Shown: positions 1 to 11,339 of the stretch, piece after piece
Numbering within the stretch: the stretch's first letter is position 1
How the letters are laid out: each line of letters starts with the position of its first letter
From: Polydactylus sextarius
Lineage: Eukaryota > Chordata > Actinopteri > Polynemidae
Direction of reading: 5' to 3'
DNA: 64,000 nt
Assembly (NCBI GenBank): GCA_016801845.1
Contig: CM028918.1
Location: forward strand, 14,852,501-14,916,500
The notes under the pieces: generated by a model
What the model saw: the letters and a program-made list of their open reading frames with translations, nothing else
Told to the model about the DNA's origin: nothing
Database searches by the model: none
Position numbers and translations under genes: made by a program

Positions 1-18
1 TTACATTCAGTAATGACC

Positions 19-60
19 CATGGTGGACCTTCACACTGCCATGGTGGACCTTCACACTGC
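19..60. repeat. Tandem duplication of a 21-bp unit
   Basis: Two perfect, adjacent copies of a 21-bp unit beginning CATGGTGGAC occupy 19-39 and 40-60. The unit length is a multiple of three, but the surrounding sequence shows no splice sites, so this is taken as an intronic microduplication rather than coding repeats. Confidence 0.9.
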
Positions 61-458
61 ACACACAGCTGCTGCAGTGAATGTAATTAAAGCAGGATGC
101 TCTATATAGTGTTGTGCTGCAGGTTAATCAACTGGTTAAATCCGGTGCTGAACTAGTCATTAAAGTCTGTAGTGTACCTACAGAGGAAACCTGTTCAACC
201 TGTAAAAAATCCAATTTAAGATAAAATACATCTCATGTACGTGAAATACTGAAACAGCTTTGACTTTCTGTCTGCCTCATCCTCATTTATTCTTTGTGTT
301 TCATACACTGAATTTCATTAATCAGAGCGGTGGTTTAGGAAAGAAAACATTAATAAATCAAAATGATGGTGATGAATCCAAAAAATACTATTTTCATATA
401 GCGGAGCTCAGTTTGTCTCCATTTTTCAACACAGTAAAAACAAACTAAATCTTTGATA

Positions 459-934
459 TTTTTTTTTTTTTTTTTTTTACCAAACTGAGAAAGAATAGAA
501 ATACTACATGGACAAAGATAAATCAGGGGAGAAATACAAGTATAAGAAATAGTTCAACTGAGGGTAAAATGAAGTGTGGTTTCAATCGTTCTAAATTACA
601 GGGAAGAACTGAGGTACCGAGATTAACTTTTGCTATCATTACACCCTCCTTTGTCATCTTGTTGTTTCTCTTCCAAGTCGATTATATCCCAATTGGACTT
701 GACTGAATTTGTGTTCTCAGCTCTTGCTGCATTTGATGATGCAGATGCAGCCAGATAATTTCTTCTCACAGCAGTCAGCCTCCAACCAGACCATGTCATT
801 TTGTCAATATCCGCCAAAACAGAGCACAAATAATTAAGAGCCGTAGGCAAAAAATTAGGAAGGAATGTGAACATTTTTAACACACACAGACACTTGAATG
901 TGCACATGAAGCTGCCTGCTGCTTCTATTTCCAT
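459..934 (-). pseudogene. Antisense protein-like frame with A20 tail: possible processed retrocopy, source unknown
   Basis: An open frame on the minus strand runs from 934 to a stop at 623-625 (103 codons from the first Met). Its second half looks like real protein: it contains ADIDKMTWSGWRLTAVRR, then NYLAASASSNAARAE, and ends in an acidic stretch with WDIIDLEEKQ. The first 30 or so residues look less convincing and may be flanking sequence. Downstream of the stop on the same strand are about 145 bases and then an uninterrupted A20 tract (T20 at 459-478 on the + strand). A frame, a short 3' UTR-like stretch and a poly(A) in that order are what a 5'-truncated processed retrocopy looks like. 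A weak possible target duplication exists: AATCTTTGATA at 448-458 resembles TATCTTTTATA at 974-984. No AATAAA is seen before the tract. I do not recognise the parent gene. It could instead be a real antisense last exon or chance. Confidence 0.4.
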
Positions 935-1020
935 TACTAAGATGGAAGGTTGTGGAAAGTGTTGAAGACTTTTTATCTTTTATATCAGAAGTATTAAAAA
1001 CCTCATGTTTGTCATGACAG

Positions 1021-1161
1021 GTCCATGTTCCTGTGGAAGTAGCTGAATCAGGAATCTCTCCAGTCTACTGGTGCACAGCTCACTATGTGGAGATGCTGCT
1101 GAAAGCTGAGGTTCCTCTGGTCAACTCTGCGTTCAGGATGTCTGGTTTCACCCCATCGCAG
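1021..1161 (+). CDS. tbc1d32: TBC1D32, third-last coding exon (TBC-like domain)
   Basis: This internal exon is 141 bases, 47 codons, open in one frame. The acceptor is TTTGTCATGACAG just before 1021 and the donor is CAG/GTATCA at 1161/1162. The peptide contains SPVYWCTAHYVEMLLKAE and ends in FRMSGFTPSQ, which I recognise from vertebrate TBC1D32, where it directly precedes the segment encoded by the next exon. It lies in the C-terminal half of the TBC-like domain. Both junctions are phase 0, so skipping this exon would keep the reading frame. No frameshift or stop is present and the exon looks functional. Confidence 0.85.
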
Positions 1162-3529
1162 GTATCATTTGTAGAGAATAGTTCACTTAACTCTTAGTGA
1201 TGTTAGATGCTGATTATTATCAATGATACAGCACTGCAAAGTTTTAGGATAAACTCAGGCTTCTTTTCATAATGATACCGCCAGAGAATTTAGAAAAAAA
1301 GACTGAATGTTTCAGATTTTAATAAGGTTAATTTTGTTTCAGTTAAATAGTTAAATAGTGCTGTAAGAATAGTGCTGGTAAAACCAATACATTGTTAGAG
1401 TCAACTATGTGATAAATTTTCAGAAAAACTCACAGAAAGGCGGGGTGATGAATTACGAAGATGTTACTTTCCGTTTTGTGCTAACTTTAAATAATTTTAA
1501 TCAAAGATTTAAATCTTACTTTAATGTGTTTGATATAATTTTCTAAGCCTTTTAGATCAACGCAGACCAGTCATGACTTATAAAGGGAACTGAACACTTT
1601 ATTACCCAACTCACCAGGACAGATCACAGTCCATTTTGTTTTGTCACTGTAGTTTAAATATTTAATGAACAATATAAAATCAAAGACTGGTGGAAAACTT
1701 TCAGAATCACACTTTCTTTTGCCCAGCGAATGACTCTTTATCTTGCTGCGACTTCAGTCGCCCTTAAAACACCAAAAATACAGCTTTGACATTAAATGAT
1801 TTTTTTTTGTAACAGAGCTGTTGAAAAGTTAAATCTTCACTCCTCTGCACTCGACTCTTTTTACAGACTATTCTCTCATAAACAAGGTAGAGAGAAGGTT
1901 TTTCACCTTGAATACTCTTATGTTTGATCCTGTCTTCGGCGTGTCAGCACTTGACAGCTGAGGCTCACATAATGTATGGCAGCAGGGATGCTTATAAGAT
2001 TTGCCTGCATTTGCATCAAAGATCTGAACTTGCCATCTCCAGGGTGTAGTAATAAGTTAACATTCAGCTCATCTTTTTTTTGCGCAACAGGGCATTAATG
2101 GGCACCTGCTCTTCAGTTAGAAATGGAAATACCTATTCTGAAAGTGTGAGCTTTGAAAGCCTGACATAGTAGAGGCATTATACACCTCTGACATTGATAC
2201 AGTAGAGGTTGTGTGCAAATGTGAACGCAGGTCTCAGTCAAAATCCATCTACAGAATATTTAAACATCTGAAGCAGACTGTTTTGGGAACAGTGATGCGT
2301 GACAAGAAGAGATATTTAATCTGAATATGTTTTTTAGTGCGTGTCTATGACAAATAAGCAGTATCATGGGAAAAACTTGTGCAACTTGTGCAATAACATG
2401 TCTGTGATCCTCATTCTCCACATTGTATCAACAGCCAAAAGGCTACTTAATATTGTTTTAATTAATTTTCATCAGTGCATTTTTTGCCATTCAATTATGT
2501 GAAAATGTCCATTAGTTTCTAGGTGACATTGAACGTCTTGTTTAGTTCAACTAACAGTGCAATTAACTGGAAGGTGAAAACAGATCATTTTGAATTATCA
2601 GTTCAAGACACATTGAACAAAAACGGTGTGAACCTGAAAGAAACAGCCGAATTGTTTGATGTTTTCTGTCCCTCTCACTATGAGTTACTTTTAATCTTTT
2701 CCATTACGCATATCATTTGATCTTTCCTGTTTCATATAAAAGTATAGTTTAGCTTTAATAATATATATCAATACATCAATATAACATGAAAATGGAAATA
2801 ATTTGGAGTCAACTTAAAATGATGACATATGATCATGTCACAACATTATTAAACTAAAAAATGAGCAGCATTTACTCAGCTGTACTGAAGAACACAGGTA
2901 TATTTTAATGTCTTGGTGAACGGGACACTGTGACCTGACCTGCTTACTTTTGTAATCACTCTGAAAGCTTGTTAATGGCAGTAAAGATACTCAGACAATA
3001 CAGCCATACTCATACTTGGCCTCTGAGTTTAAGCTGACAGGGACACTAAAAATAGAGGAATGCTTATATTACTACTTTTAGAAAAGTGTTGCTCTTGGAA
3101 AGACTTTGGGGGGATTTATAGTCAGAGACAGACAGTACGTGTACTTGTTTTTCTGCCTGTGGGCTTAAAAACAAAGGCTGGCTTTGATCTAGTCGTTCCT
3201 TGTTTTTATTAGAACACATACATTGCGATGTTTGTGTTTTCATGATAGTTTTAGTTGAGGACTCCATTACGGTGCTTGCTCCAACAGGCGCGTGTCATTA
3301 GTGAACACAGTGATTGATTATTGGCAGCAAAATTAGTTAAAACCCAATGCGTGTACTGTTGAGTGTTTGGAAAACTGCATATGAGGGTTTGATGTTCAGT
3401 TTGACTCAAAGCTACTGATTGTAGTCAAAACATAACCAAGAACAACTGAAAGCAGGTTCTACTGACCATGACACAATTAACAACTGCTGTTTTCCTTTGA
3501 GGACACACACTTGTCAAATTGTCCCCATG

Positions 3530-4100
3530 CTGGCCGGATGCCTTCAGGGGTTACTGTCTTTGTATTCATTGGTTTGCTGGTCCACCACTTTGGTCTGGAT
3601 TAGAATATCAGCCACAGTGACAGAATTTGATGGGTTGCGATGAAAATTTGTGCAGACATCAATTTCTCCAAAGGAGGAAACCTGTTGACTTCAGCAATCG
3701 TCTAATTTTTCGTCTAGTGTCACCAGTGTGAGTTGCTTTGGCTGAATGTGAACAACTGGTACCATTTTGTGCCAATTTCTCAAAGAGGAGAAGTACAACC
3801 ACCAGTTTCAGTTTTGTAACTTTTAGTGGAACTTGGTAAATGCATTTATGTAACTCTCAAGAGAAACTGCAGTAACCTTAGTGATCCCAACTTCCTTCCA
3901 TCCATTTTCACCAACTTATCCAGGGTCAGGTTATGGTGATAACAGAGCAGACTGGCTGTACTTTGTGTTTACTGGTAGCAAATTATCACTCTAGACTATG
4001 ATTGTGATTATGGTGACCAATACAGTCTCTTAATGTCAGAATGCTAATGTTGTAATATTTGCTCTTTGTAACCCCACAATATTCATGGTTTGCAGTGCTC
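3530..4100 (-). repeat. Dispersed teleost repeat (GCATGCTAAC / TTTCAGTCTGGACC family), diverged copy
   Basis: Read on the minus strand this stretch carries a recognisable signature of a very common fish repeat: CCAGACCAAAGTGGTGGACC at 3580-3599 and a GCTAACAT-type word near 4045. Similar diverged copies occur at about 9655-10000 (+), 18835-19080 (-), 24535-24620 (+) and 47180-47525 (+). The piece at 3895-3945 (CCATCCATTTTCACC, then ACTTATCCAGGGTC) resembles the reverse of the 3' end of the SINE seen at 14178. The borders are approximate. No protein is encoded. Confidence 0.55.
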
Positions 4101-5047
4101 CACTCTTAACTTAGCTGTAAGCAAAGCTAAGATAAGCTGTTTTATCTAAAAACTATGGTTACCAGGTAGTAGTGGTGGTCCAGGTTTTGGTTTTGTTCAT
4201 TTTAAGATTCAAGCAGGGTAGTTTCAACATATAACAACACTGGTAGCAGGGAAGCAGCAGTAACAGTTTAATGCTTAAAAGGATTGTTAGGTGCATATAT
4301 GACTGATTGGTTCTTGACCCAGGTTTATTATGAGCTGGTTTCTCCGTCACTATAATAGAGTAGAGAGCAACATTAACAGGTAGTCAGAGGACCTACACTG
4401 ATCTTAGTATAAATCATCTTGATCGTCTTGATTTTTAATTTCTTCTTGTCTTTAGTCAGTAAAAAAACAAACAAAAATACAAAAACAAAAAACAAACAAA
4501 AAAAAAAAAATTTTTTCCTCATGTTTTCACCCAAAACAAGAGGAGAACAAGAGTCCCTTGTTGAGCCACTGCAATAATGTCACAGATCTAAACTGAGTCA
4601 TCAGCAGGAGAAATAAACATTAGAATGCATCTGCTCATCTGTTTGTCCCATAATCCCACCCCAATATTCAAGACTGCTATGAGTTATCATTTCATTTTTC
4701 ACCTTGAGTAAACAGAGTCAGATGATGCAGTCAGCAAATATTTTGTACAACAGAGAAGACTGTGACAAAAGCCAGCTGTTAGTTCAGGTAATTAAACCAT
4801 TCTTAATTAATTCTGAAGGTTTATTATAATAATTATTATTATTATACATGTATTCTTATTGTAAATATTTATATTTGTAGATCAGGAAAACTTAACATCA
4901 ACTCCATTTTACAAAATAAATTATGTTGATTGTTACATTATGTTGATAAACTGATAAATTAATGTTTCTTTATTGTTGCTTAAATGAATTTGTCCTCACA
5001 ATACACAGTCTATTACAGTTTTCAGTGTTGAAGATGATTCTCCTGCA

Positions 5048-5049
<2 letters not shown>

Positions 5050-5097
<48 letters not shown>
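5050..5097. repeat. (TG)24 microsatellite
   Basis: An uninterrupted TG dinucleotide run of 24 units lies about 160 bases upstream of the penultimate TBC1D32 exon. It is likely length-polymorphic. Confidence 0.97.
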
Positions 5098-5099
<2 letters not shown>

Positions 5100-5260
5100 G
5101 CTTTTCATTCCTTTTTGAATAGACAGTGATGCAAAAGTTGCTGAGCTGCAGATAAAAATCATTTTTTAAATGAATACAACTTTGTCAGTCCAAAACCAAA
5201 AATACATAGCTGTGACATATATTTATATTTTCAATAACATTTTCATCTTTCCTCCCACAG

Positions 5261-5449
5261 ATGTGCCTCCACTGGCTGACCCAGTGTTTCTGGAATTATC
5301 TGGACTGGATAGAAATCTGCCATTATGTGTCCACCTGCGTGGTGATGGGGCCTGACTACCAGGTTTACATGTGCGTGGCCATTTTCAAACACCTGCAGCC
5401 AGACATCTTGCAGCGTACACAGAACCAGGAGCTGCAAGTGTTCCTCAAG
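5261..5449 (+). CDS. tbc1d32: TBC1D32, penultimate coding exon (TBC-like domain)
   Basis: The exon is 189 bases, 63 codons. The acceptor is a pyrimidine tract ending CCTCCCACAG and the donor is AAG/GTGAGA at 5449/5450. The peptide starts MCLHWLTQCFWNYLDWIEIC, continues with MGPDYQVYMCVAIFKHLQ and ends LQVFLK. This W-x-N-Y-L-D-W ... GPDYQVY pattern is the most conserved part of the TBC1D32 C-terminus and fixes the assignment. In ordinary Rab-GAP TBC domains this portion follows the catalytic IxxDxxR and YxQ fingers; the BROMI domain is generally regarded as atypical, and its fingers, if any, are encoded upstream of this window. The first ATG of the exon is an internal methionine, not a start. 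Confidence 0.92.
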
Positions 5450-6043
5450 GTGAGATAGAGCATCAGTGCAACAATGTATTTTACACAGTGAACAGTCAAA
5501 TTTAAAACTCAGTTAGAAAGTGTCCTTGTGTATCAGTAAAGGTACATTCGGTTATTCATTTGAAATCTTGACAAAATGATCTTATCTTCAAGATCCAGTT
5601 TAAAAACTGATGAAACTCAGTTTTATCAAACAAGCTTCAAAGATTCATATCATCTAATGTATACATTTTAATTTCTAAAAGTGACAGATCTTAGATATAT
5701 ATCTTTATATACATTAAATATCACTGCTATCACAATCCATAGCTTTAGAAAACACCAGTACACTGCAAACTGAACTGGTGTATTTAAATATATGAGTATG
5801 CAAAGATAGTGGTTTTATTCTGTAGCATCTCAGTAGCATTGCAGACCTACTTTGTCATTTGGACTGAAACAGCTCCATTTTTATGTGTGAAATTTTATAT
5901 TTTATAAGTTGTTGCAGTTAAAGCTTCTACTGAACTGCACAGCTTCTCTTTTCAGTGGTCATCCATCACTCACATACATGATAAATAATAAAATCAACTT
6001 TTAGGAGTTGTTCGCAAAAACCTTACACTGTGGTATATTTTGC

Positions 6044-6071
6044 AAAAAAAAAATAAATAAATAAATAAATA
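6044..6071. repeat. A-rich (AAAT)n microsatellite
   Basis: Ten As are followed by TAAATAAATAAATAAAT, a short AAAT tetranucleotide array. Confidence 0.9.
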
Positions 6072-6502
6072 TTGTATAAAGAAGAAGAGACCTATACTGA
6101 AAAGTTTCTGCTCTGTTGAGAGAAGTTGTGCCCTGTGAATTTTGCTGAACACTGAACCGAAAAGTGGCTCCAAAGATTTCACTAAAGGTTCAAAGTCACG
6201 ATCTCCAACATGTCTACTTTTACTAATATCCGAAGCAACATTAAATGCTTTGGCTTTGTGAATGAAACATTGCTTCACATGAAACGCTCATCATCATTAC
6301 TCATTGAGCATTTCCTTCTGTCTTGTAGCTCTGGTGTGAACATCGCTATGAGTCACTGCTGACAGTTTTTTTTTGTGAATAAATGATCAGTTATTGATGC
6401 TTTATCTGAAGTTGTTCTAATGAGCCATAGAATCAGATACTACTACAAGAGACACTCTGAGACAGAATGTGTATTTGCAAGTCTGTATTTTTTGTGTGCA
6501 TG

Positions 6503-6524
6503 AGAAAGAAAGAAAGAAAGAAAG
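6503..6524. repeat. (GAAA)5 microsatellite
   Basis: A short purine-only tetranucleotide array lies here. A CA run of about seven units follows at 6676-6690. Confidence 0.9.
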
Positions 6525-7707
6525 GCTTCTACAATCCTTGTCCTGAGCTGAACTTTGAAAGTTTGAGACATGCTACTTTGACCTGTCGTCTTCCCTCGTC
6601 TCTCTCTCTTTCTCTGTGATCAATGTGAAGTGTTTTCCTCAGACAGTTGTGGAATTAGAGGATTTTTTAAACATTCACACACACACACACTTGAACCCCT
6701 CCACATTTATCCTGTCTCCAAAGGGTGATATATCAATATTTCATCTAAATTAAAATTTTAAAAGTAAAACGACTTGTTACAATTGCTCTGAGTCTAGTTG
6801 GATCATAAATGTAGTGTAGCTGTAACCGTGAGAAAAAAAAGAGAAGGGCTGTGTCTGCCTCTGACTCAGACACGAGATGTGAAACCATAAATTCTTGTAC
6901 CCTCTCAGAGTTAGTGTCTGTGGCCATCGTCATACTGTAGTCGTCTGCTGCCAGTGGAGATTGTTGCCTTTAAAGGCAACATTAAGCCAGGTGTAGAAAT
7001 ATTTGTCTTCCTTTCTGCTGAATGCAGCTTTAGATTGTGTGTAAATCTGTTGCAACAGTCACACTCAGTTGGACCTGTCTCATAAAATCTCGGTTCAAAA
7101 CTTGACTCTTACTATATCTATTTGAGGCTGTCACATTTGTCTTGTGTCAGGCTGGTTTTGCCATGAATGCTGAAACAATAAATAAGGTTTGGTGTTAGCG
7201 GTGACATGACATGCAAAAAAAAAAAACAAAAAAAACCAGACAGATTCAATAACAGCTCTGGCTGATTTTTGCGTCATTTTATTTCATACTTTTTTTTTTT
7301 TAGCTGGTAAACATGTGTCATAGCAGCAGATTTCTGACTTTACTGCAAAACCGTCTTTGGTTTCCTAAGATACTGATTGGCTGTTCATGGATTCAACTCA
7401 TGTTGTCGCCTTTTCAATTGACAACCTCACATTTGACCATGTTTCTGTCATTTCTGTCTATTAATTTACATCTCATTGGGACCAAAGTAGCACAGACTAG
7501 AGAGCATTACAAACATCCAGTTACAAGCCATTTTCATTGCAAACCACTGGTTCACCGTGATCACTATATATCTATAGTGCTATATGTCGTAGTGAAATAA
7601 ACAAAAAACACTTATAAAAAACATTTCAAACAAGTTCAGTGGTGTGCTGCGCTAATGCAAATAGTAAAAAAGAAATCCATTATCTATTAATCTGAATCTG
7701 ATGTCAA

Positions 7708-7959
7708 CTGTGTTGGTGCCAGATGGGCCAGTTTGAATTTTATCTGGCATTTCTGCAGGAAACTTTGTTGAAGAGAAAGGTCAGATGGGAGCAGCCAAAC
7801 TAGATGGAGCTGAACGAGCCTCCGCAATGAGCAAATGAAAGTCCAGCTCCGCAGCTTTGGGATGTGGTACAACAGGGGAATAGGCAGCTGACAAGACTGC
7901 AGGCAATGCAGTCATGTCAACATGGTCCAGAATGACAAAGAAAAGTTTCCAACACCTCA
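7708..7959 (+). pseudogene. Tc1/mariner-like transposase relic, internally deleted
   Basis: Three blocks in order match fish Tc1-like transposase DNA. (1) TGTTGGTGCCAGATGGGC at 7710-7727 encodes the VGARWA segment of the N-terminal DNA-binding half. (2) At 7757-7811, GGAAACTTTGTTGAAGAG and the following bases resemble the CLVDERGQRRMARL...RAD region. (3) CTTTGGGATGTGGT at 7856-7869 encodes the LWDVV motif downstream of the catalytic domain, and 7909-7959 resembles the following segment (ATGTCAACATGGTCCAGAAT). The DDE catalytic core between blocks 2 and 3 is missing and the remaining frame has stops, so no enzyme can be made. It lies inside the last TBC1D32 intron in sense orientation. The terminal inverted repeats were not recognised. 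The match is from memory of the family. Confidence 0.75.
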
Positions 7960-8139
7960 GATCAGAATCAACAAAACAAAAAGAGGCTGTTTTTAGACCA
8001 AATGTGGTTATATATTGTAATATATTGTGCTTCTAATAAAAATGTTAAAGGCCTGTTAACATCACCATTTTGTGAAAAGCTGAACATGCACAGAATATTA
8101 ACAGCATTCATTTATCATGGGAGGACAAGGTTAAAAAAA

Positions 8140-8285
8140 CACAGAGATGGTTGGTAATTAATGCACTAATTAGTGCATGTAATGATCTCTTCAAAGCTAA
8201 TGCTTAATACACAGTGAAGATTATGTGGGACATTAAGCAGCTCGTGTGACCTGGGCAGTGTGAAAATATTCATTCTCTAAACTGT
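8140..8285. other. Candidate conserved non-coding element with 18-bp palindrome
   Basis: A perfect 18-bp palindrome, ATGCACTAATTAGTGCAT, lies at 8161-8178 around a TAATTA homeodomain core. It is followed by further AT-type words (TAATGATC, GCTAATGCTTAATAC, ACATTAAGCAG). There are no repeat hallmarks. An enhancer role is inferred only from the motif pattern. Confidence 0.35.
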
Positions 8286-9654
8286 TAAACTTGAAGGATC
8301 CACATTCGTGAGACACTAATTCCTGTTCACTAACATCCTTGTGTCTTCTGTTTTCACCCTACTTAATTCTTCCAAAGAAAATTAGCGGACCAAAAATACT
8401 CTCCCAAGTGGTTTATACTGCTTATCTCTGTTCTCCTTCACAGTTTTAACTGTGTCAGCAGCTGTTTCCCGTAGCGATAAATGAACAGGCAGACTAACTT
8501 TCATTTTGATGATTCTTCAGGATTAATATAACTCTGCAAAATCTTCACACAAATAAAGAATCTGACACTGCGACTACCATCCATTGGGAGATTTTTTTTC
8601 TTTTATACTTTGTGCAGTGCTGCTACATTCTGACAGTAAGAACAGTGTTAAATCATCTGGCCATGTGCTCCACCACCAGCAAAATATGGATTTAATCGCT
8701 TTAAAGTTATATAGCCAGTACCACTGTCAATAAACCCACACTTTATTAACTTCAGTAGATCAAAGAAAGTGTAGATAGTGACCTTTAATTTATAATAGCT
8801 TATAATTAAAACATGATTGTTCTCTTATAAAGTGTGTTTTATGTAGTAATGCTTTGCTTCCTAGAATAATCTCAGTAGCAGTATCCTCCATCAGACTGAA
8901 AACTCATTTCTTCCTGACTTTACTTATTCTCCTATGAACAATCAACCCTGAGTAGTTGCTCTATTTGCTCCCTTTAAGTAATAAAAACCAATTGCTCCAT
9001 TTGCTCTTAATCTATTTCTTCACTTTGCACTTCACTCCTTCAAGAGTTTTCTACAATCACAAAAGCATATCAGTATAAAGGACACAGAGAACCAGGACTC
9101 TATCGTTGATGAGCTAAGACACGTCCAGACGCTCACAACACGTCAGGAGATTATTTCTAGGAAAGTCTCTAAAAATAAAATGTCATTTTGGTTCAGAACT
9201 CTGCTTATTATTCTCACTTTTTATAATATGCTCCTTAGATAAAATGATTTCAGTGAAAAAATCTCTGCAGAAAAAAGCACTTTTGTTGCAATCTTAAAGT
9301 CGGATATTTCATTTTGTTACGCGATCAGAAGCAAGAGAAAGTTTGGCTTCACTGATCTAAGGGAACAAAGCTTTATTACACTGTTTGCATTGAGCTCTGG
9401 AAGAAAGAGAAAAACTGTGGTTCACAAACTCTTTGTTTTGTGTCATTTTTAAATTGAAGCAGTGTTTACATATGACCTGTCATAACAGGTTAATGTGGCT
9501 GAGATGTGAGCGATTTGTCCAAGGTGATTTTTCATTCAACGAAAAATGGAAACGAATAAAATTATCCAGTATTTCTCATCAGTTTGTAGAGTCTACAGCA
9601 ACACTAACAGCTCTGTGAGGCTGCACTTGACCACAGCTGTACTCTTGTACTCTC

Positions 9655-10000
9655 AGTTAAATGCTAACATCAACTTGCTAACTAGCTTACTGATTAGCAC
9701 TACGGGGATGTCATTAGCTTTGCAGGATTTTTGGTCATAAACCAAAGATTTTAACCATCTAATGATGCCAGATGAGAATCATTATCACTAAAAATACTAC
9801 AGCCTGAAGGCATGAATATTTGAACCCAGTTATATTTCAATCTGTTCAGTCATTGAGACGTTTTACTAAAAATTACAAATATCAACTTAATGATTGCTCA
9901 TCTGGGGACTATGATTTAGAATTGGCACTACATTTCAAGGCAAAACGTCAAATAGTTGATGAAACGTCCTTGTCTTATTTAGGACCAAGAGACCAAGAGA
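9655..10000 (+). repeat. Dispersed teleost repeat (GCATGCTAAC / TTTCAGTCTGGACC family), diverged copy
   Basis: The signature phrases in order are AAATGCTAACATCAACTTGC, a GATTAGCACTA word, GGTCATAAACCAAAGATTTT, TTTTACTAAAAATTACAAAT, CATCTGGGGACTATGA and a CAAATAGTTGATGAAAC word. The same phrases in the same order appear at 47180-47525. The copy is heavily diverged and non-coding; a 66-codon open frame across it (9820-10020) has no support. Confidence 0.65.
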
Positions 10001-10628
10001 CTGAGCTCCAGTGTCTATAGAGCCAGATTAAAAACTCTGAAAAATTTGTGTAGAAGAAATAAGTTTTTGATTTTCTCTTATTGATCATGTCCTGATCCTT
10101 GAACTCCAGAGCTACTGGTGCTAAAATCCAGATAAAATTAATATTTATATGTGTAAAAAAAAAAAAAATCAATAAAAATCTTATCAGAAGGGAAAAACAA
10201 TCATCAGGATAAGTCTCCAACCTTAAAAAGTACTCTCGGTAGTGAATGTGCGCTCAATGCATCATGTTCTTGTCTGTGTTATTTACCTGCTAAAATGATA
10301 TGAATAATATTCTGAATGCGCAGTGTCCTCTGGGTAATTGATGAAGCCACTTGCAACACAACGCACACACACTGTCACAGTTATATCTTGTTGTGTGTTG
10401 TGTTGGAGATGTTAATATCTGTAGAACCTGCTTTGTTATGCTTTTACCACAAATAAAACCTAACTACCTGATTTCCTGTGACATTGAAATATATTTAACA
10501 TTCTAATGAAATGGTGGTTGCAAAGTGAATGATAATAAAGAAACCATTTTCTGTAAAGTGGTACCCAAACATCACCTGTTTGTAAATTTCTATTTTCTTA
10601 TCTCAGGACACTTTTTTAATAACTTCAG

Positions 10629-10806
10629 TTTTTTTTTTTTTTTTTTTTTTTTATTAAGGCTTGCAAACTGATGATACTGCAACACAATATGGACAACCAT
10701 CTGTTCTTTAAAAACTACTTTGCAAGTTTACAAAGCTTATGAAGTGATACTCCCAGAAAGTATAGAAGCTCTGCCTTATAGTATTTTGTCCATTCAGTGG
10801 ATGCTG

Positions 10807-10834
<28 letters not shown>
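10629..10834. repeat. Two long poly(T) tracts
   Basis: T runs of 24 bases (10629-10652) and 28 bases (10807-10834) are separated by about 155 bases. They could mark minus-strand retroposon tails, but no element body was recognised next to them. Confidence 0.85.
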
Positions 10835-10838
<4 letters not shown>

Positions 10839-11219
10839 TGTGGGAAAGTTTGAAGGCTCACTTTTCACAAGTTCACTTTGCAGTGCACAAAGTGTCAGGG
10901 TCAGGTTAAAATTAAAGATGCAGAGGGCAAGATATCACCTTTTAGTTTCCTGTATATGTCAAACTTGATGCAATATATATAATCCCACTTGCACTGTCTT
11001 TTTGTTGCATCTGTTCTTCCCAGTAAGCCCCAATGTTGTTCAAACCTCAAGAAGGTTAGGGTTTGTTTTCACGTTCCTCTGCAGCCAAACACGACTATAT
11101 ACAACTGTTTTCAGTTTTTTAGAGCCTGAAAAGTGCCTGCAAAAAAGTACACTGACCTTTATGTGGCTAAAAATGTGGCTTTGTACAATAATGTTTCTTT
11201 TTTTCTTTTTTAATCACAG

Positions 11220-11339
11220 GAGGAGCCAATCCAGGGATTCAAGGTCAATGATTACATGGAGTTCATGGAGGGATTGGAGAAAAGCTACAGAGACATCGTT
11301 CTCACTGACATGAAAACTATCCCGAACCATGTGGAGTAA
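11220..11339 (+). CDS. tbc1d32: TBC1D32, last coding exon and stop
   Basis: The acceptor is a long T-rich tract ending AATCACAG just before 11220. The exon encodes 39 residues beginning EEPIQGFKVNDYMEFMEGLE and ending in LTDMKTIPNHVE, then TAA at 11337-11339. This matches the end of vertebrate TBC1D32 as I recall it: an EE...G-F-x-V-x-D-Y segment, a glutamate-rich helix and a short basic tail. The frame continues directly from the LQVFLK end of the previous exon. The termination position agrees with the family, so the C-terminus looks intact. Confidence 0.9.
   Translation, partial: EEPIQGFKVNDYMEFMEGLEKSYRDIVLTDMKTIPNHVE

Larger units (their letters stand above)
1162..5260 (+). other. TBC1D32 intron, no additional exon seen
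   Basis: The intron is 4.1 kb, begins GTATCA and ends CCTCCCACAG. Most of it is AT-rich single-copy-looking DNA with no supportable coding segment. It holds a minus-strand copy of a dispersed fish repeat (about 3530-4100), an A-rich stretch at 4459-4511, an ATT-rich patch around 4825-4845 and a long TG microsatellite near its 3' end (5050-5097). Confidence 0.75.
5450..11219 (+). other. TBC1D32 last intron
   Basis: The intron is 5.8 kb, begins GTGAGA and ends in a T-rich tract plus AATCACAG. It contains the short repeats, the Tc1 relic, the palindromic block and the dispersed repeat that are listed separately. Two long T runs lie at 10629-10652 and 10807-10834. The rest shows nothing I can assign. 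Confidence 0.75.

Noticed and set aside
19..84. Short frame over the 21-bp tandem duplication as a TBC1D32 exon
   Set aside because: No splice sites and a stop soon after; peptide does not resemble the gene.
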